Shown here: one piece after another, positions 15,222 to 23,555 of the stretch
Numbering within the stretch: position 1 is the first letter of the stretch
How the letters are laid out: the number at the start of each line of letters is the position of its first letter
DNA from: an uncultured Clostridia bacterium
Lineage (GTDB): Bacteria > Bacillota > Clostridia > Christensenellales > Aristaeellaceae
DNA length: 64,000 nucleotides
Direction: 5' to 3'
Assembly (NCBI GenBank): GCA_937886445.1
Contig: CALGBY010000064.1
Coordinates: 1 to 64,000, forward strand
The notes under the pieces: model-generated
Databases searched by the model: none
The model's input: the letters and a program-made list of their open reading frames with translations, nothing else
Told to the model about the DNA's origin: nothing
Translations under genes and position numbers: made by a program

Positions 15222-16619
15222 ATGAAAAAGTACATTGCTCTGATCCTGTGTCTCATGCTTGCGCTTTCCGTTATGTCCGCGGCGTGCGCCGACGCGCAGA
15301 CGGTGACCGGTGATGTATCCATCGCCGTCTATCCTGCCGAGGAAGAACTGTACAACTATGTATTCTCCTCTTCTTACTTTACCGAAAAATATCCCGGCAT
15401 CCATGTGACCGTGATCCCCTGGGTGAGCGAGAGCGACGAATGGCTTACCACACAGGCCGCCAACAACACCCTGCCGGATATCATGCTGGACTGGAAGGAT
15501 GTGACCTATCCTGTTTCGCAGGGCTGGGTATATCCCATCACCTCCTTTATTGAAAACGATCCGGAAAGCGCGTGGATTCCGGCTAATCTGGCCGGCAAGT
15601 ATGTATACGGCGGAGAGATCTACGCCGTTCCCTACCGCTATTCCCTGCGTACCTTCGCGATCAATGTTGATATGCTGGATGAACTGAACATGGATGCTCC
15701 GGAATATACCTGGGATATCGATATGTTCAAGGAGCTGCTGATCGAGGCCACCTCCTCCACCACCTCCGGTATGAACTACATCGGCTGGATGGAGGATGCT
15801 TTCCTGGCTGCCATGTCTCCGGACGGTTTCGGCGCGTGGGCTTATGATAAGGAAAACAACCGTGTCAACCTGACCGACGGCAATTTTGTGATCGCCTCCA
15901 ACCTGATCAAGGAGCTGGAGGATATTCCCGGTCTGTGCGCCGATAACCTTGTGGATGCCATGCTGACTGCCTTCGGCAAGCCCGATGACTATTCCAAGAA
16001 GTTCGGTGACGGCGTGGATGCCGTGGGCGCCGGAAAGGTGCTTGTGACCAATACCTCCACCTGGGACTATTCCTGGTTCAAGAATTATACCTTTGAGTAT
16101 GATTTCTATCCCATCCCCGGACGCAGCGGTGAAGAACCCAACATCATCACCTATACCGACCACGCTTTCATTTCCTCCACCTGCAATGCTCCCGAGGCCG
16201 CGTATGAAGTGCTCAAATTCGTCACCTTTGGCGATGGCGGCTATCAGGCGCTGCTGGACCACAGCGAGGCACAGAGGGCTGCCGGTGAGGAACCTGATAT
16301 GTGGCTGCCCATGTCCAAGTGCCCTGCCCAGCTCGAGGCCTTCGAGAAGGTGGATTATGTGCCTCAGGGCGTAAAGTGGATGTTCAATCATATGGACAGC
16401 GCCGTTGTGGGCGACTACAACAAGTGCATCCCCGGCATGACCATCTGCATCGAGGATTATCTGAACCCCGCGATCGATGAGGTGCACACCGGCACCTCCG
16501 ACGCCGAGGCGATCATGGTGGAAACCGAGCAAATGGCCAACAACTACCTGCGTGAGAGCGCCGAGATCTTCAGCGCTCAACTTGCCAAGGTACAGGAAGA
16601 ATTCAAAAGCACTCATTAA
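15222..16619 (+). CDS. Extracellular solute-binding protein of a sugar ABC importer
   Basis: A 465-residue family-1 type binding protein that delivers a saccharide to an ABC importer. The Sec signal peptide is clear (MKKYIALILCLMLALSVMSA, probable cleavage after ACA), without a convincing lipobox. The mature part has the usual YTEKYPGIHVTV start and aromatic-rich body. RBS AAGGAG directly precedes ATG 15222. Followed by a strong hairpin (16631-16675) without a T-run, a typical mRNA-stabilising arrangement that lets the binding protein be made in excess. Confidence 0.88.
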   Translation: MKKYIALILCLMLALSVMSAACADAQTVTGDVSIAVYPAEEELYNYVFSSSYFTEKYPGIHVTVIPWVSESDEWLTTQAANNTLPDIMLDWKDVTYPVSQGWVYPITSFIENDPESAWIPANLAGKYVYGGEIYAVPYRYSLRTFAINVDMLDELNMDAPEYTWDIDMFKELLIEATSSTTSGMNYIGWMEDAFLAAMSPDGFGAWAYDKENNRVNLTDGNFVIASNLIKELEDIPGLCADNLVDAMLTAFGKPDDYSKKFGDGVDAVGAGKVLVTNTSTWDYSWFKNYTFEYDFYPIPGRSGEEPNIITYTDHAFISSTCNAPEAAYEVLKFVTFGDGGYQALLDHSEAQRAAGEEPDMWLPMSKCPAQLEAFEKVDYVPQGVKWMFNHMDSAVVGDYNKCIPGMTICIEDYLNPAIDEVHTGTSDAEAIMVETEQMANNYLRESAEIFSAQLAKVQEEFKSTH

Positions 16620-16630
16620 TTAATGTAACG

Positions 16631-16675
16631 CCCGGCGGAAGGCTTCATCCTTTTCAGGTGAGGCTTTCCGCCGGG
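16631..16675 (+). promoter_or_regulatory. Intra-operon hairpin after the binding-protein gene
   Basis: CCCGGCGGAAGGC (16631-16643) pairs with GGCTTTCCGCCGGG (16662-16675) with one bulge. No T-run follows, so it is more likely an RNA-stability or attenuation element than a terminator. Confidence 0.6.
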
Positions 16676-16690
16676 TGATGGGATCGAGCC

Positions 16691-19576
16691 ATGAAAGCAA
16701 AGCACATCCTGTTGATCCTGCTCGCGTGTCTTGTTACGGTGTGCGCGGTGCTGACAGCTGCCGCGCCTGACGCGGACACACAGAGAGAAAGCCTTACCGT
16801 GCATGAGGTAACGTCCGAGGAGATCGCCCGGGCGGCGGCCTGCCTTCCGTTTCCGGAGGATCGGGCGGTTTTCGTGTACCCGGAAACGGTGTCTGTGCTG
16901 CCCGGGGAGGAGACAGAGCTGAGCGTGACCGCTGATGAGGCCGGAGAGTATCTGCTGGCGGCGTCTGTGCGGGTGTCCGGAAACCGCACGGGGGACTGCT
17001 GCGTCCTGATCACGACGAAAACAGGAGCGGAGCGGGCCGCGCTGCCCGTGCTCTGGCACGACGCGCCGGGTGCTTACGCGGCGGACCGCTACGGCAATGA
17101 GACCGTGCCGGATCAGCTGCGCTATACCGGAGCCGTTACGGGATTTCTTTACCGGGCGGATACCGTGTGTGATGAGCTTCTCACACTGGCGCTTGAAAAA
17201 GGCGAAAACAGGATCGTCTTTTCCGAAGCGGATGAAAAAGCGGAGCTGCTTTCCGTGTGGCTGGTCAGAAAAGAAGCGGAGCCTGCCTATGCCGAATACC
17301 GTGCGGCACATGCCGCGGGGGAGCAGGTCTGTCCCGGAACGGGCATTTCCGTGCAGGCGGAAAACTACACGGCAAAATCCGCCTCCGGCATTGTTGCCGC
17401 CGCGGTGAGAAGCGCCGATGTTGAGCCGTATGTTACCGGAAAAGGTCTGATCAATACGCTGGACGGCGGCAGCACGAAGCAGGCCGGCGCAGAGGTGATC
17501 TATACCTTTACAGTGGATGTGCCCGGCTGGTACGCGCCGGAATTCCGCTACGCGCAGATGCACACGGAGGATATGAGCTGCTACAGAACGCTGAAGCTGG
17601 ACGGGCAGATCCCCTTCGCGGAGGCGGCGGGCATTCCCTTCGGCTATACCGGATACTCCTGGGAGCTTTGCGGCATACCGGACGGTAACGGCGGAAACGC
17701 TATGCTGTGGCTTGAAAGCGGGGAGCATACGCTTTCGCTCACATCCACGCTGCATGAATACAGCGGAGAGCTGGCGGAGCTGTCCCTTCTGGCGGATGAG
17801 ATCCGCGATACGGCATTGACCATCCGCAAGGTGACCGGCAACAGCGCGGACCGCTACCGCACCTGGAACATGGAGGAATTTGTGCCCGGCATATCGGAGC
17901 TGCTTTCCGGTATGGCGGAGAGAGTAGACCGTGTATATGATTCCCTGCGGGAGAAATGCGGCGGCGAGCCCAGTTTCGCAGGCACGCTGAAGGTGGCCTC
18001 GGCCAATCTCAGAATGCTGGCGGCGGAGCCGGAGCGTCTGCCTTCCAATATGGCACTGTTTTCGGAGGGCTCTTCCTGCGTAAGCCAGCGGCTTGCCGAT
18101 GTGAGCGACGCGCTTCGTGATCAGGGAGTGGATCTGGACAGGATCGTACTGAACGGCACCGGCAGCCCGCGTGCGGAAAAAAGCGTAAGCCTGTGGCAGA
18201 CGCTGAAGGTGGAAGCGAAGAAATTCATTGCCTCCTTTTCGGGAGACACACAGGGCTACAGCAACGCGAAGGGCAGCAACGGGGAGAAGCTGGTCGTTTG
18301 GATGAACCGCCCGCTGCAGTATGTGACGCTTCTGCAGCAGATGGCGGATGCCGAATTCACTGCCCGCACAGGCATACCGGTGGAGATCTTCATCATGCCC
18401 AGCGAAAGCAAGCTTGTGCTTTCAAACGCCGCGGGGGATACGCCGGATGTGGCCCTTTCGGTAGCGAACCAGACACCCTATAATCTTGCGCTGCGCGGAG
18501 CGGCGGCCGCGCTTTCCGATTTTGAGGATTTCTATCCCTTCATTAGCAGGGATTACAATATCGCGGCCTATTCCGGTCTGATATTGAACAACAGGGTCTA
18601 CGGCGCACTGGAAACCAGTGACTTTTATATAATGGTGTACAGAAAGGATATCCTGAAGGCGCTGGATATCCCCGCCCCGGAGACCTGGGAGGATGTGATC
18701 GGCATCCTTCCCAAGCTGCAGCGCTACGGAATGAACTTTTTCACGCCGATCGCCGGCAACAAGGGTTCCAAGTATCTTCATGAAACGACACCCTATCTTT
18801 TCCAGGCGGGAGCGCAGCTGCTTTCGGGCGACGGCTTCAGCGTGGATTTCACCGGGGAGGAAGCCTATAACGGCTTCAAAATGATGACGGACCTGTACCT
18901 GAAATACAGCCTTACTCAGGATACCCCCAATTTTTACAACCATTTCCGGTACGGCCTGATCCCCATCGGCATCACCAATTATTCCACCTACATCCTGCTG
19001 AAAAACGCCGCGCCCGAGATCGCCGGGCAGTGGGAAATGACGCTGGTGCCGGGCACTCGCGCGGCGGACGGCAGCATTCTGCGCTGCCAGGTGGCCGGCG
19101 ACAAGACGGACCTGATCTTCGCGTCCTCTGAGATGAAGGAGGAGGGCTGGGAATTTCTCAAATGGTGGCTGAGCAGTGAGGTGCAAAGCGAGTACGCGAA
19201 CCGGCTGCTTACCCGGTACGGCCCGGAATACTTCTGGAATACCGCCAATATGACCTCCTTTTCTTCCTATCCGATGGATAAAAACGACATCGATACCGTG
19301 CTTACACAGTGGAAGGAAAACACAAAGGAGCTGCAGAAGCATCCCGCCTCCTATATGATCGAGCGTGAGATCAGCAATGTGTGGAGCGCCGTGACGGTGA
19401 ACGGTAAGGATCTGCGTACCGCGCTCGTACAGGCTGAGACCAATGTGAACCGGGAGATCAGGCAGAAGCTGACGGAATTCGGCTATATGAAGGACGGAGA
19501 AAAGCTGAAGGATTATCCGGTGCTGACGGATGAGGAACTTTACCGGCTGATCACGGAAAACGGAGAGGGGGAGTGA
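16691..19576 (+). CDS. Very large solute-binding protein with N-terminal carbohydrate-binding-like half
   Basis: A 961-residue exported protein. Signal peptide at 1-25 (KHILLILLACLVTVCAVLTA). Residues about 30-380 hold beta-sandwich-like segments, including ISVQAENYTAKSAS and a GGNAMLWLESGEHTLSLTST strand pair that resemble CBM6/CBM35-type modules. Residues about 530-950 are a family-1 solute-binding domain (VVWMNRPLQYVTLLQQMADA, TSDFYIMVYRKDILKALDIP, WEFLKWWLSSEV). Twice the length of an ordinary binding protein. The fusion could hold polysaccharide at the surface while handing oligomers to the permeases. Stop and the next start overlap (TGATG). Confidence 0.8.
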   Translation: MKAKHILLILLACLVTVCAVLTAAAPDADTQRESLTVHEVTSEEIARAAACLPFPEDRAVFVYPETVSVLPGEETELSVTADEAGEYLLAASVRVSGNRTGDCCVLITTKTGAERAALPVLWHDAPGAYAADRYGNETVPDQLRYTGAVTGFLYRADTVCDELLTLALEKGENRIVFSEADEKAELLSVWLVRKEAEPAYAEYRAAHAAGEQVCPGTGISVQAENYTAKSASGIVAAAVRSADVEPYVTGKGLINTLDGGSTKQAGAEVIYTFTVDVPGWYAPEFRYAQMHTEDMSCYRTLKLDGQIPFAEAAGIPFGYTGYSWELCGIPDGNGGNAMLWLESGEHTLSLTSTLHEYSGELAELSLLADEIRDTALTIRKVTGNSADRYRTWNMEEFVPGISELLSGMAERVDRVYDSLREKCGGEPSFAGTLKVASANLRMLAAEPERLPSNMALFSEGSSCVSQRLADVSDALRDQGVDLDRIVLNGTGSPRAEKSVSLWQTLKVEAKKFIASFSGDTQGYSNAKGSNGEKLVVWMNRPLQYVTLLQQMADAEFTARTGIPVEIFIMPSESKLVLSNAAGDTPDVALSVANQTPYNLALRGAAAALSDFEDFYPFISRDYNIAAYSGLILNNRVYGALETSDFYIMVYRKDILKALDIPAPETWEDVIGILPKLQRYGMNFFTPIAGNKGSKYLHETTPYLFQAGAQLLSGDGFSVDFTGEEAYNGFKMMTDLYLKYSLTQDTPNFYNHFRYGLIPIGITNYSTYILLKNAAPEIAGQWEMTLVPGTRAADGSILRCQVAGDKTDLIFASSEMKEEGWEFLKWWLSSEVQSEYANRLLTRYGPEYFWNTANMTSFSSYPMDKNDIDTVLTQWKENTKELQKHPASYMIEREISNVWSAVTVNGKDLRTALVQAETNVNREIRQKLTEFGYMKDGEKLKDYPVLTDEELYRLITENGEGE

Positions 19577-20475
19577 TGAGCATGATAAAGAAAATGCGCC
19601 GCGGCAGCTGGGTGCTGCTGCTCGTACCTTATCTGGTCTTCTTTTCCCTGTTCATCATCGTTCCGATCCTTGCGGCGATCGGGCTTTCGTTTACGCAGTT
19701 CGATTCCATACAGGTTCCGGTTTTCAACGGGATCGACAATTATGTAAGGATCTTTACTCAGGACACCGTATTCATGCAGCATGTGCTGCCCAACACCGTG
19801 CTGTTTTCGGTCATCGTTGGCCCGGGAGGCTATCTGCTTTCGGTGCTGATGGCATGGCTGCTGGCACAGCTCACCAAGGTGCCGCGTACGATATTCACGA
19901 TCATCGTCTATTCGCCCTCGCTGACCGCGGGCGTCATCATGACCACGGTATGGCAGGTGATCTTCTCCGGCGATCAGGCCGGCTATCTCAACAGCCTGCT
20001 GATCGAGCTGGGCCTTGTGACGCAGCCGGTCACCTTCCTGCAGAGTGAAACGATGATCATGCCCATCATGATCTTTGTATCTCTGTGGAGCAGCATGGGG
20101 ATCGGCTTCCTGGCTATCCTCGCCGGCTTTGTGGGGATGGATCAGGAGCTGCTTGAGGCCGCCAGGCTGGACGGTGTGAACTCCCGTTTTCAGGAATTGA
20201 TCTATGTGATCATTCCCTACACTAAGCCTACCATGCTTTTCGGCGCGGTGATGGCCATGGTAAATACATTTGCAGGCAGCGGCATCGGTGTGAGCCTTTC
20301 GGGAACGAACCCCACTCCGGGCTACGCGGGACAGCTGATCGTGAACCATATCGAGGATGTAGGCTATATCCGTTATGAGATCGGCTATGCCAGTGCTGTA
20401 TCGGTGGTACTGCTGCTGTTCATCTGGTGGTGTTCCAAGGTTTGCTACAAGGTGTTCGATGTGAGCGATCAATGA
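19576..20475 (+). CDS. Sugar ABC transporter permease (MalF/UgpA type), pair 1
   Basis: A 299-residue inner membrane permease with six helices. The EAA loop that docks the ATPase is LEAARLDGVNSRFQELIY (about residues 190-210), typical of carbohydrate importers. ATG 19576 overlaps the stop of the binding-protein gene. Partner of the permease at 20624. No ATP-binding gene lies in the operon, so a shared MsmX-like ATPase elsewhere must energise it. Confidence 0.9.
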   Translation: MSMIKKMRRGSWVLLLVPYLVFFSLFIIVPILAAIGLSFTQFDSIQVPVFNGIDNYVRIFTQDTVFMQHVLPNTVLFSVIVGPGGYLLSVLMAWLLAQLTKVPRTIFTIIVYSPSLTAGVIMTTVWQVIFSGDQAGYLNSLLIELGLVTQPVTFLQSETMIMPIMIFVSLWSSMGIGFLAILAGFVGMDQELLEAARLDGVNSRFQELIYVIIPYTKPTMLFGAVMAMVNTFAGSGIGVSLSGTNPTPGYAGQLIVNHIEDVGYIRYEIGYASAVSVVLLLFIWWCSKVCYKVFDVSDQ

Positions 20476-20510
20476 AGAAAGGCCGGGTTTGAAGATCGTA
20501 TACGTCCGGT

Positions 20511-20611
20511 TTTCAGACAGCCCATTGGTGTCTCATCCGGAGGGCAGGCCATAAGTCTGGAAATGGTCTCGGCCCATTTCCAAACAGCCCGTCGCTGCCT
20601 CATCCGGAGGG
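20511..20611 (+). repeat. Two copies of a ~34-bp direct repeat in a permease gene spacer
   Basis: Copy one (20511-20544) and copy two (20577-20611) share TTTC-AGACAGCCC/AAACAGCCC, then TG-CTCATCCGGAGGG. Copy two contains the RBS region of the next permease. A third, looser copy lies at 37764-37797 (CTTCAGACAGCCCGTCGGTG and TTCCGGAGAA). They break up the otherwise tight gene spacing here (148-base gap). Possibly a small dispersed repeat or remnants of one. Confidence 0.55.
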
Positions 20612-20623
20612 AGGAATATAAGT

Positions 20624-21496
20624 ATGAAAAGACAGAGAACAGGGATCAACCCGAAGTATTTCCATCCGAGCCAGATCAGGATCTATCTTGTGCTTTTGCC
20701 CATTATCCTGATAATGCTCCTGCCGATCCTGTATATCTTTTCCAGCGCCTTCAAGCCGCTGGATGAGCTGTTTGCCTATCCGCCCCGCTTTTTCGTGGAA
20801 AAGCCCACACTGAACAACTTTATCAAGCTGTTTACCGTATCCTCCGCTACCGCCGTTCCGGCTTCCAGATATCTTTTCAACAGTATCCTGATCACGGCGG
20901 TGATGGTGGCGGCTACGCTGTTTGTATCGGTGGGCGCGGCGTATGTGTTTTCCAAAAAGCGGTTTCGCGGCAAGGAAAAGCTGTTCAAGATCAATCAGCT
21001 GGCAATGATGTTCGTGCCGGTGGCCGTGACCATCCCGAGATACCTTGTGATGGACAGGCTGGGGATCCTCAATACCTTCTGGGCGCATATCCTGCCCGCG
21101 CTCGCGACACCGGTAGGGCTGTTCCTGATGAAGCAGTTCATTGACGGCGTGCCGGACGCGATCGTGGAGGCTGCCGTACTGGACGGCGCGGGAGATCTCA
21201 GGATCCTTCTGAAAATGATCGTGCCCCTGATCCGCCCGGCGATGGCCACTGTGGGGATCCTGGTTTTCCAGAATGTATGGAACGCGACAGAGGCTTCCGT
21301 ACTGCTGATCGATGATGAGCAGCTCAAGAACTTTGCCAACTATGTATCCGTTCTTTCCTCATCCTCCGGCAACAGTGTGGCGGGACAGGGCATGGCCGCG
21401 GCCGGAAGCATGATCATGTTTGTGCCTAATATCGTGCTGTTCATCATTCTTCAATCCCGCGTGATGAACACCATGATGTATACGGGCGTCAAGTAG
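20624..21496 (+). CDS. Carbohydrate ABC transporter permease (MalG type), pair 1
   Basis: A 290-residue six-helix permease. N-terminal helix LVLLPIILIMLLPILYIFSS, then the MalG-type FKPLDELFAYPP loop and the EAA motif VEAAVLDGAGDLRILLK. RBS GGAGGGAGG lies upstream of the ATG. Works with the permease at 19576 and probably with the binding proteins before it. Confidence 0.9.
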   Translation: MKRQRTGINPKYFHPSQIRIYLVLLPIILIMLLPILYIFSSAFKPLDELFAYPPRFFVEKPTLNNFIKLFTVSSATAVPASRYLFNSILITAVMVAATLFVSVGAAYVFSKKRFRGKEKLFKINQLAMMFVPVAVTIPRYLVMDRLGILNTFWAHILPALATPVGLFLMKQFIDGVPDAIVEAAVLDGAGDLRILLKMIVPLIRPAMATVGILVFQNVWNATEASVLLIDDEQLKNFANYVSVLSSSSGNSVAGQGMAAAGSMIMFVPNIVLFIILQSRVMNTMMYTGVK

Positions 21497-21524
21497 ACCG
21501 ATCACAAAAGAAAGGAGGTCCGCT

Positions 21525-23555
21525 ATGAAGATCATCCGAAGCAGGTCCGCGGCATGCCTGCTGCTGGCTGTCTGTGTGCTTTTCGCGGCGCGCTTTCCCT
21601 GTGCGCTGGCCGAAAACGCGACCAGCTATTCCTATACGCTTTCCGGAGACGGTACCTGGCGCATGACGCAGGATACCTACTGCCCGGCGGGCGTCCTTTT
21701 CAGGCAGGAAGGGCTGAAGAACCCGGAGGATATCTGCTGCTACGAAAATGTGCTGTATGTGGCGGATACCGGAAACGGGCGTGTGCTCAGTTGCGATATC
21801 GAAACAGGGGCTTACGCGGAAGTGGCCCCGGGCATGTTTTCATCGCCCACCGGTGTTTACGCGAATGAGCTGGGCCTGTTTGTGGCGGACCGGGGCGCGG
21901 CCGAGGCCTACTGGCTGGACCGGGACGGAAACCTGCTGAAAACCTATTCGAAGCCTCAAAGCGCGTCCTACGGGGCAAGCAATGTATATCTGCCCATGAA
22001 GATCACGGCGGACAGCCAGGCCAATGTGTATGTGCTGAGCGCCGGTACCTATCACGGATTGGTGCAGTTTGACCGGGACGGCGAGTTTACCGGCTTTTTT
22101 GCCGCTAATGAGACCAGTCTTTCCGTAAAGCAGTGGCTGCAGTATGTGTTTTTTACCGATGAACAGAAGGCGAAGCTGTTTGATATCACGCCTGTCAGCT
22201 TCAATAATCTGGCCATACGCCGGGATGAGGGGCTGGTATATACCCTGACGCCCGAAAGTGTGCGCGGCGTGAAGCTGCACAGCGTGGCAGGCGGAAATAT
22301 CCTGTCCTCCTACTCGAGAGGAGAAGGAAGATATGAGGATATTGCCCTCGGCAACGGAAACAGGATCTTCGTTGTGACCGCGAGCGGGATCGTGTATGTG
22401 TACACGGCGGCGGGTGAGCCGCTGTTCAGCTTCGGCGGGCAGGCTGTGGCGGCGGATGTGGCCGGATACGCGACGGTGGTATCGGGTATCGCCGCGGACG
22501 GCTATGACTGTGTGTATCTGCTGGACCAGCAGCGCGGCTTTGTACATTCCTATATCCCTACGGAATTCACCTCCCTCATCTATGGGGCGCTTTCGGCCTC
22601 GGACGGGGGAAAATATGAGGAGAGCGCCGGGCTGTGGAACCAGGTGCTGAAGCTCGCGCCTGATTTTCCGGCTGCCTACAACGCGATGGCGGAGGCTGCC
22701 ATGCGGCAGGGAAAATGGGAGGAAGCAAGAGAAGCGTACCGCCGGGCGGATAACCGCGAAGGGTATTCCTCCGCCCAGTGGGAGATCAGAAATGTGTGGA
22801 TCGGGAAATATTTCTCGCTGATCCTCATCCTTGCCGTGTCCCTGCTGACTGTGCTTTCCGTTGTGAAAAGGATCTTCAGAAGGATCGGTATCGATAAAAA
22901 GCTGCGCGGGATAAGGGACATGGTGTTTTCGGGACGGCTCTTTAAGGAGCTGGGACTGGTGTTCTACGCGATCCGGCATCCGATAGATGTATGGTTCTAT
23001 GTGAAAAGAGAACAGCGCTGCTCTGTTGGCTCCGCGTGCATCATTTACGCGCTTTGCTATCTTGTGTTTGTATGGGACATGGCCGGTAAGGGGTATGTTT
23101 TCAACCGGGCGGATCTTTCCCACACCTCTCCCTTTTACTACGCGGCGGTGTTCTTCCTGCCGCTCGCGCTGTGGGTGGTATGCGGCTACATGGTAAGCTC
23201 GGTGATGTACGGCGAGGGGCATTTCCGCTCTGTTTTCATCGCTGGCGCTTATATGCTGTCTCCTTATCTGGTATTTATGCCTGTTCTGGTCCTTCTGTCC
23301 CTCGTACTTACGCTCAATGAGGCTTTTGTGATCGAATTCGGCACGGTGCTGATATGGGCCTGGGCGGCGATCCTGCTTTACCTCAGCGTAAAGGAGGTCC
23401 ATAACTATTCGCCCCGGCGCACGCTGGGCGCCATTGCCGTGACACTGTTTTTCATAATCATCGTGATCGTGGCGGCGGCGATCGTATACATGCTGTGCCA
23501 TGAGGCGGTGGATATGGCTGTGACCGTTGTGAAGGAGGCGCTGTACCGTGTCTGA
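21525..23555 (+). CDS. Exported NHL-repeat, TPR and Yip1-domain membrane protein
   Basis: A 676-residue modular protein. Signal peptide at 1-29 (LLLAVCVLFAARFPCALA). NHL-like beta-propeller blades at about 50-345 (NPEDICCYENVLYVADTGNG, SPTGVYANELGLFVADRG). A TPR-like helical pair at about 355-405 (AYNAMAEAAMRQGKWEEARE). One helix at about 425-445, then a C-terminal Yip1-type bundle of four to five helices (about 500-670). The propeller and TPR would face outside, next to the transporter. It overlaps the DUF5696 gene by eight bases, suggesting the two act together. From memory, this pair recurs beside sugar permeases in Paenibacillus and Clostridia; its function is unknown. Confidence 0.75.
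   Translation: MKIIRSRSAACLLLAVCVLFAARFPCALAENATSYSYTLSGDGTWRMTQDTYCPAGVLFRQEGLKNPEDICCYENVLYVADTGNGRVLSCDIETGAYAEVAPGMFSSPTGVYANELGLFVADRGAAEAYWLDRDGNLLKTYSKPQSASYGASNVYLPMKITADSQANVYVLSAGTYHGLVQFDRDGEFTGFFAANETSLSVKQWLQYVFFTDEQKAKLFDITPVSFNNLAIRRDEGLVYTLTPESVRGVKLHSVAGGNILSSYSRGEGRYEDIALGNGNRIFVVTASGIVYVYTAAGEPLFSFGGQAVAADVAGYATVVSGIAADGYDCVYLLDQQRGFVHSYIPTEFTSLIYGALSASDGGKYEESAGLWNQVLKLAPDFPAAYNAMAEAAMRQGKWEEAREAYRRADNREGYSSAQWEIRNVWIGKYFSLILILAVSLLTVLSVVKRIFRRIGIDKKLRGIRDMVFSGRLFKELGLVFYAIRHPIDVWFYVKREQRCSVGSACIIYALCYLVFVWDMAGKGYVFNRADLSHTSPFYYAAVFFLPLALWVVCGYMVSSVMYGEGHFRSVFIAGAYMLSPYLVFMPVLVLLSLVLTLNEAFVIEFGTVLIWAWAAILLYLSVKEVHNYSPRRTLGAIAVTLFFIIIVIVAAAIVYMLCHEAVDMAVTVVKEALYRV

Noticed and set aside
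15123..16616. Long open frame on the - strand opposite the binding-protein gene
   Set aside because: It is a shadow of a GC-rich coding frame: no RBS, no recognisable domain, and a His/Gly-rich composition typical of antisense frames.
16620..16690. Riboswitch or rho-independent terminator after the first binding-protein gene
   Set aside because: One simple hairpin without a T-run or conserved aptamer core; kept only as an RNA-stability element.
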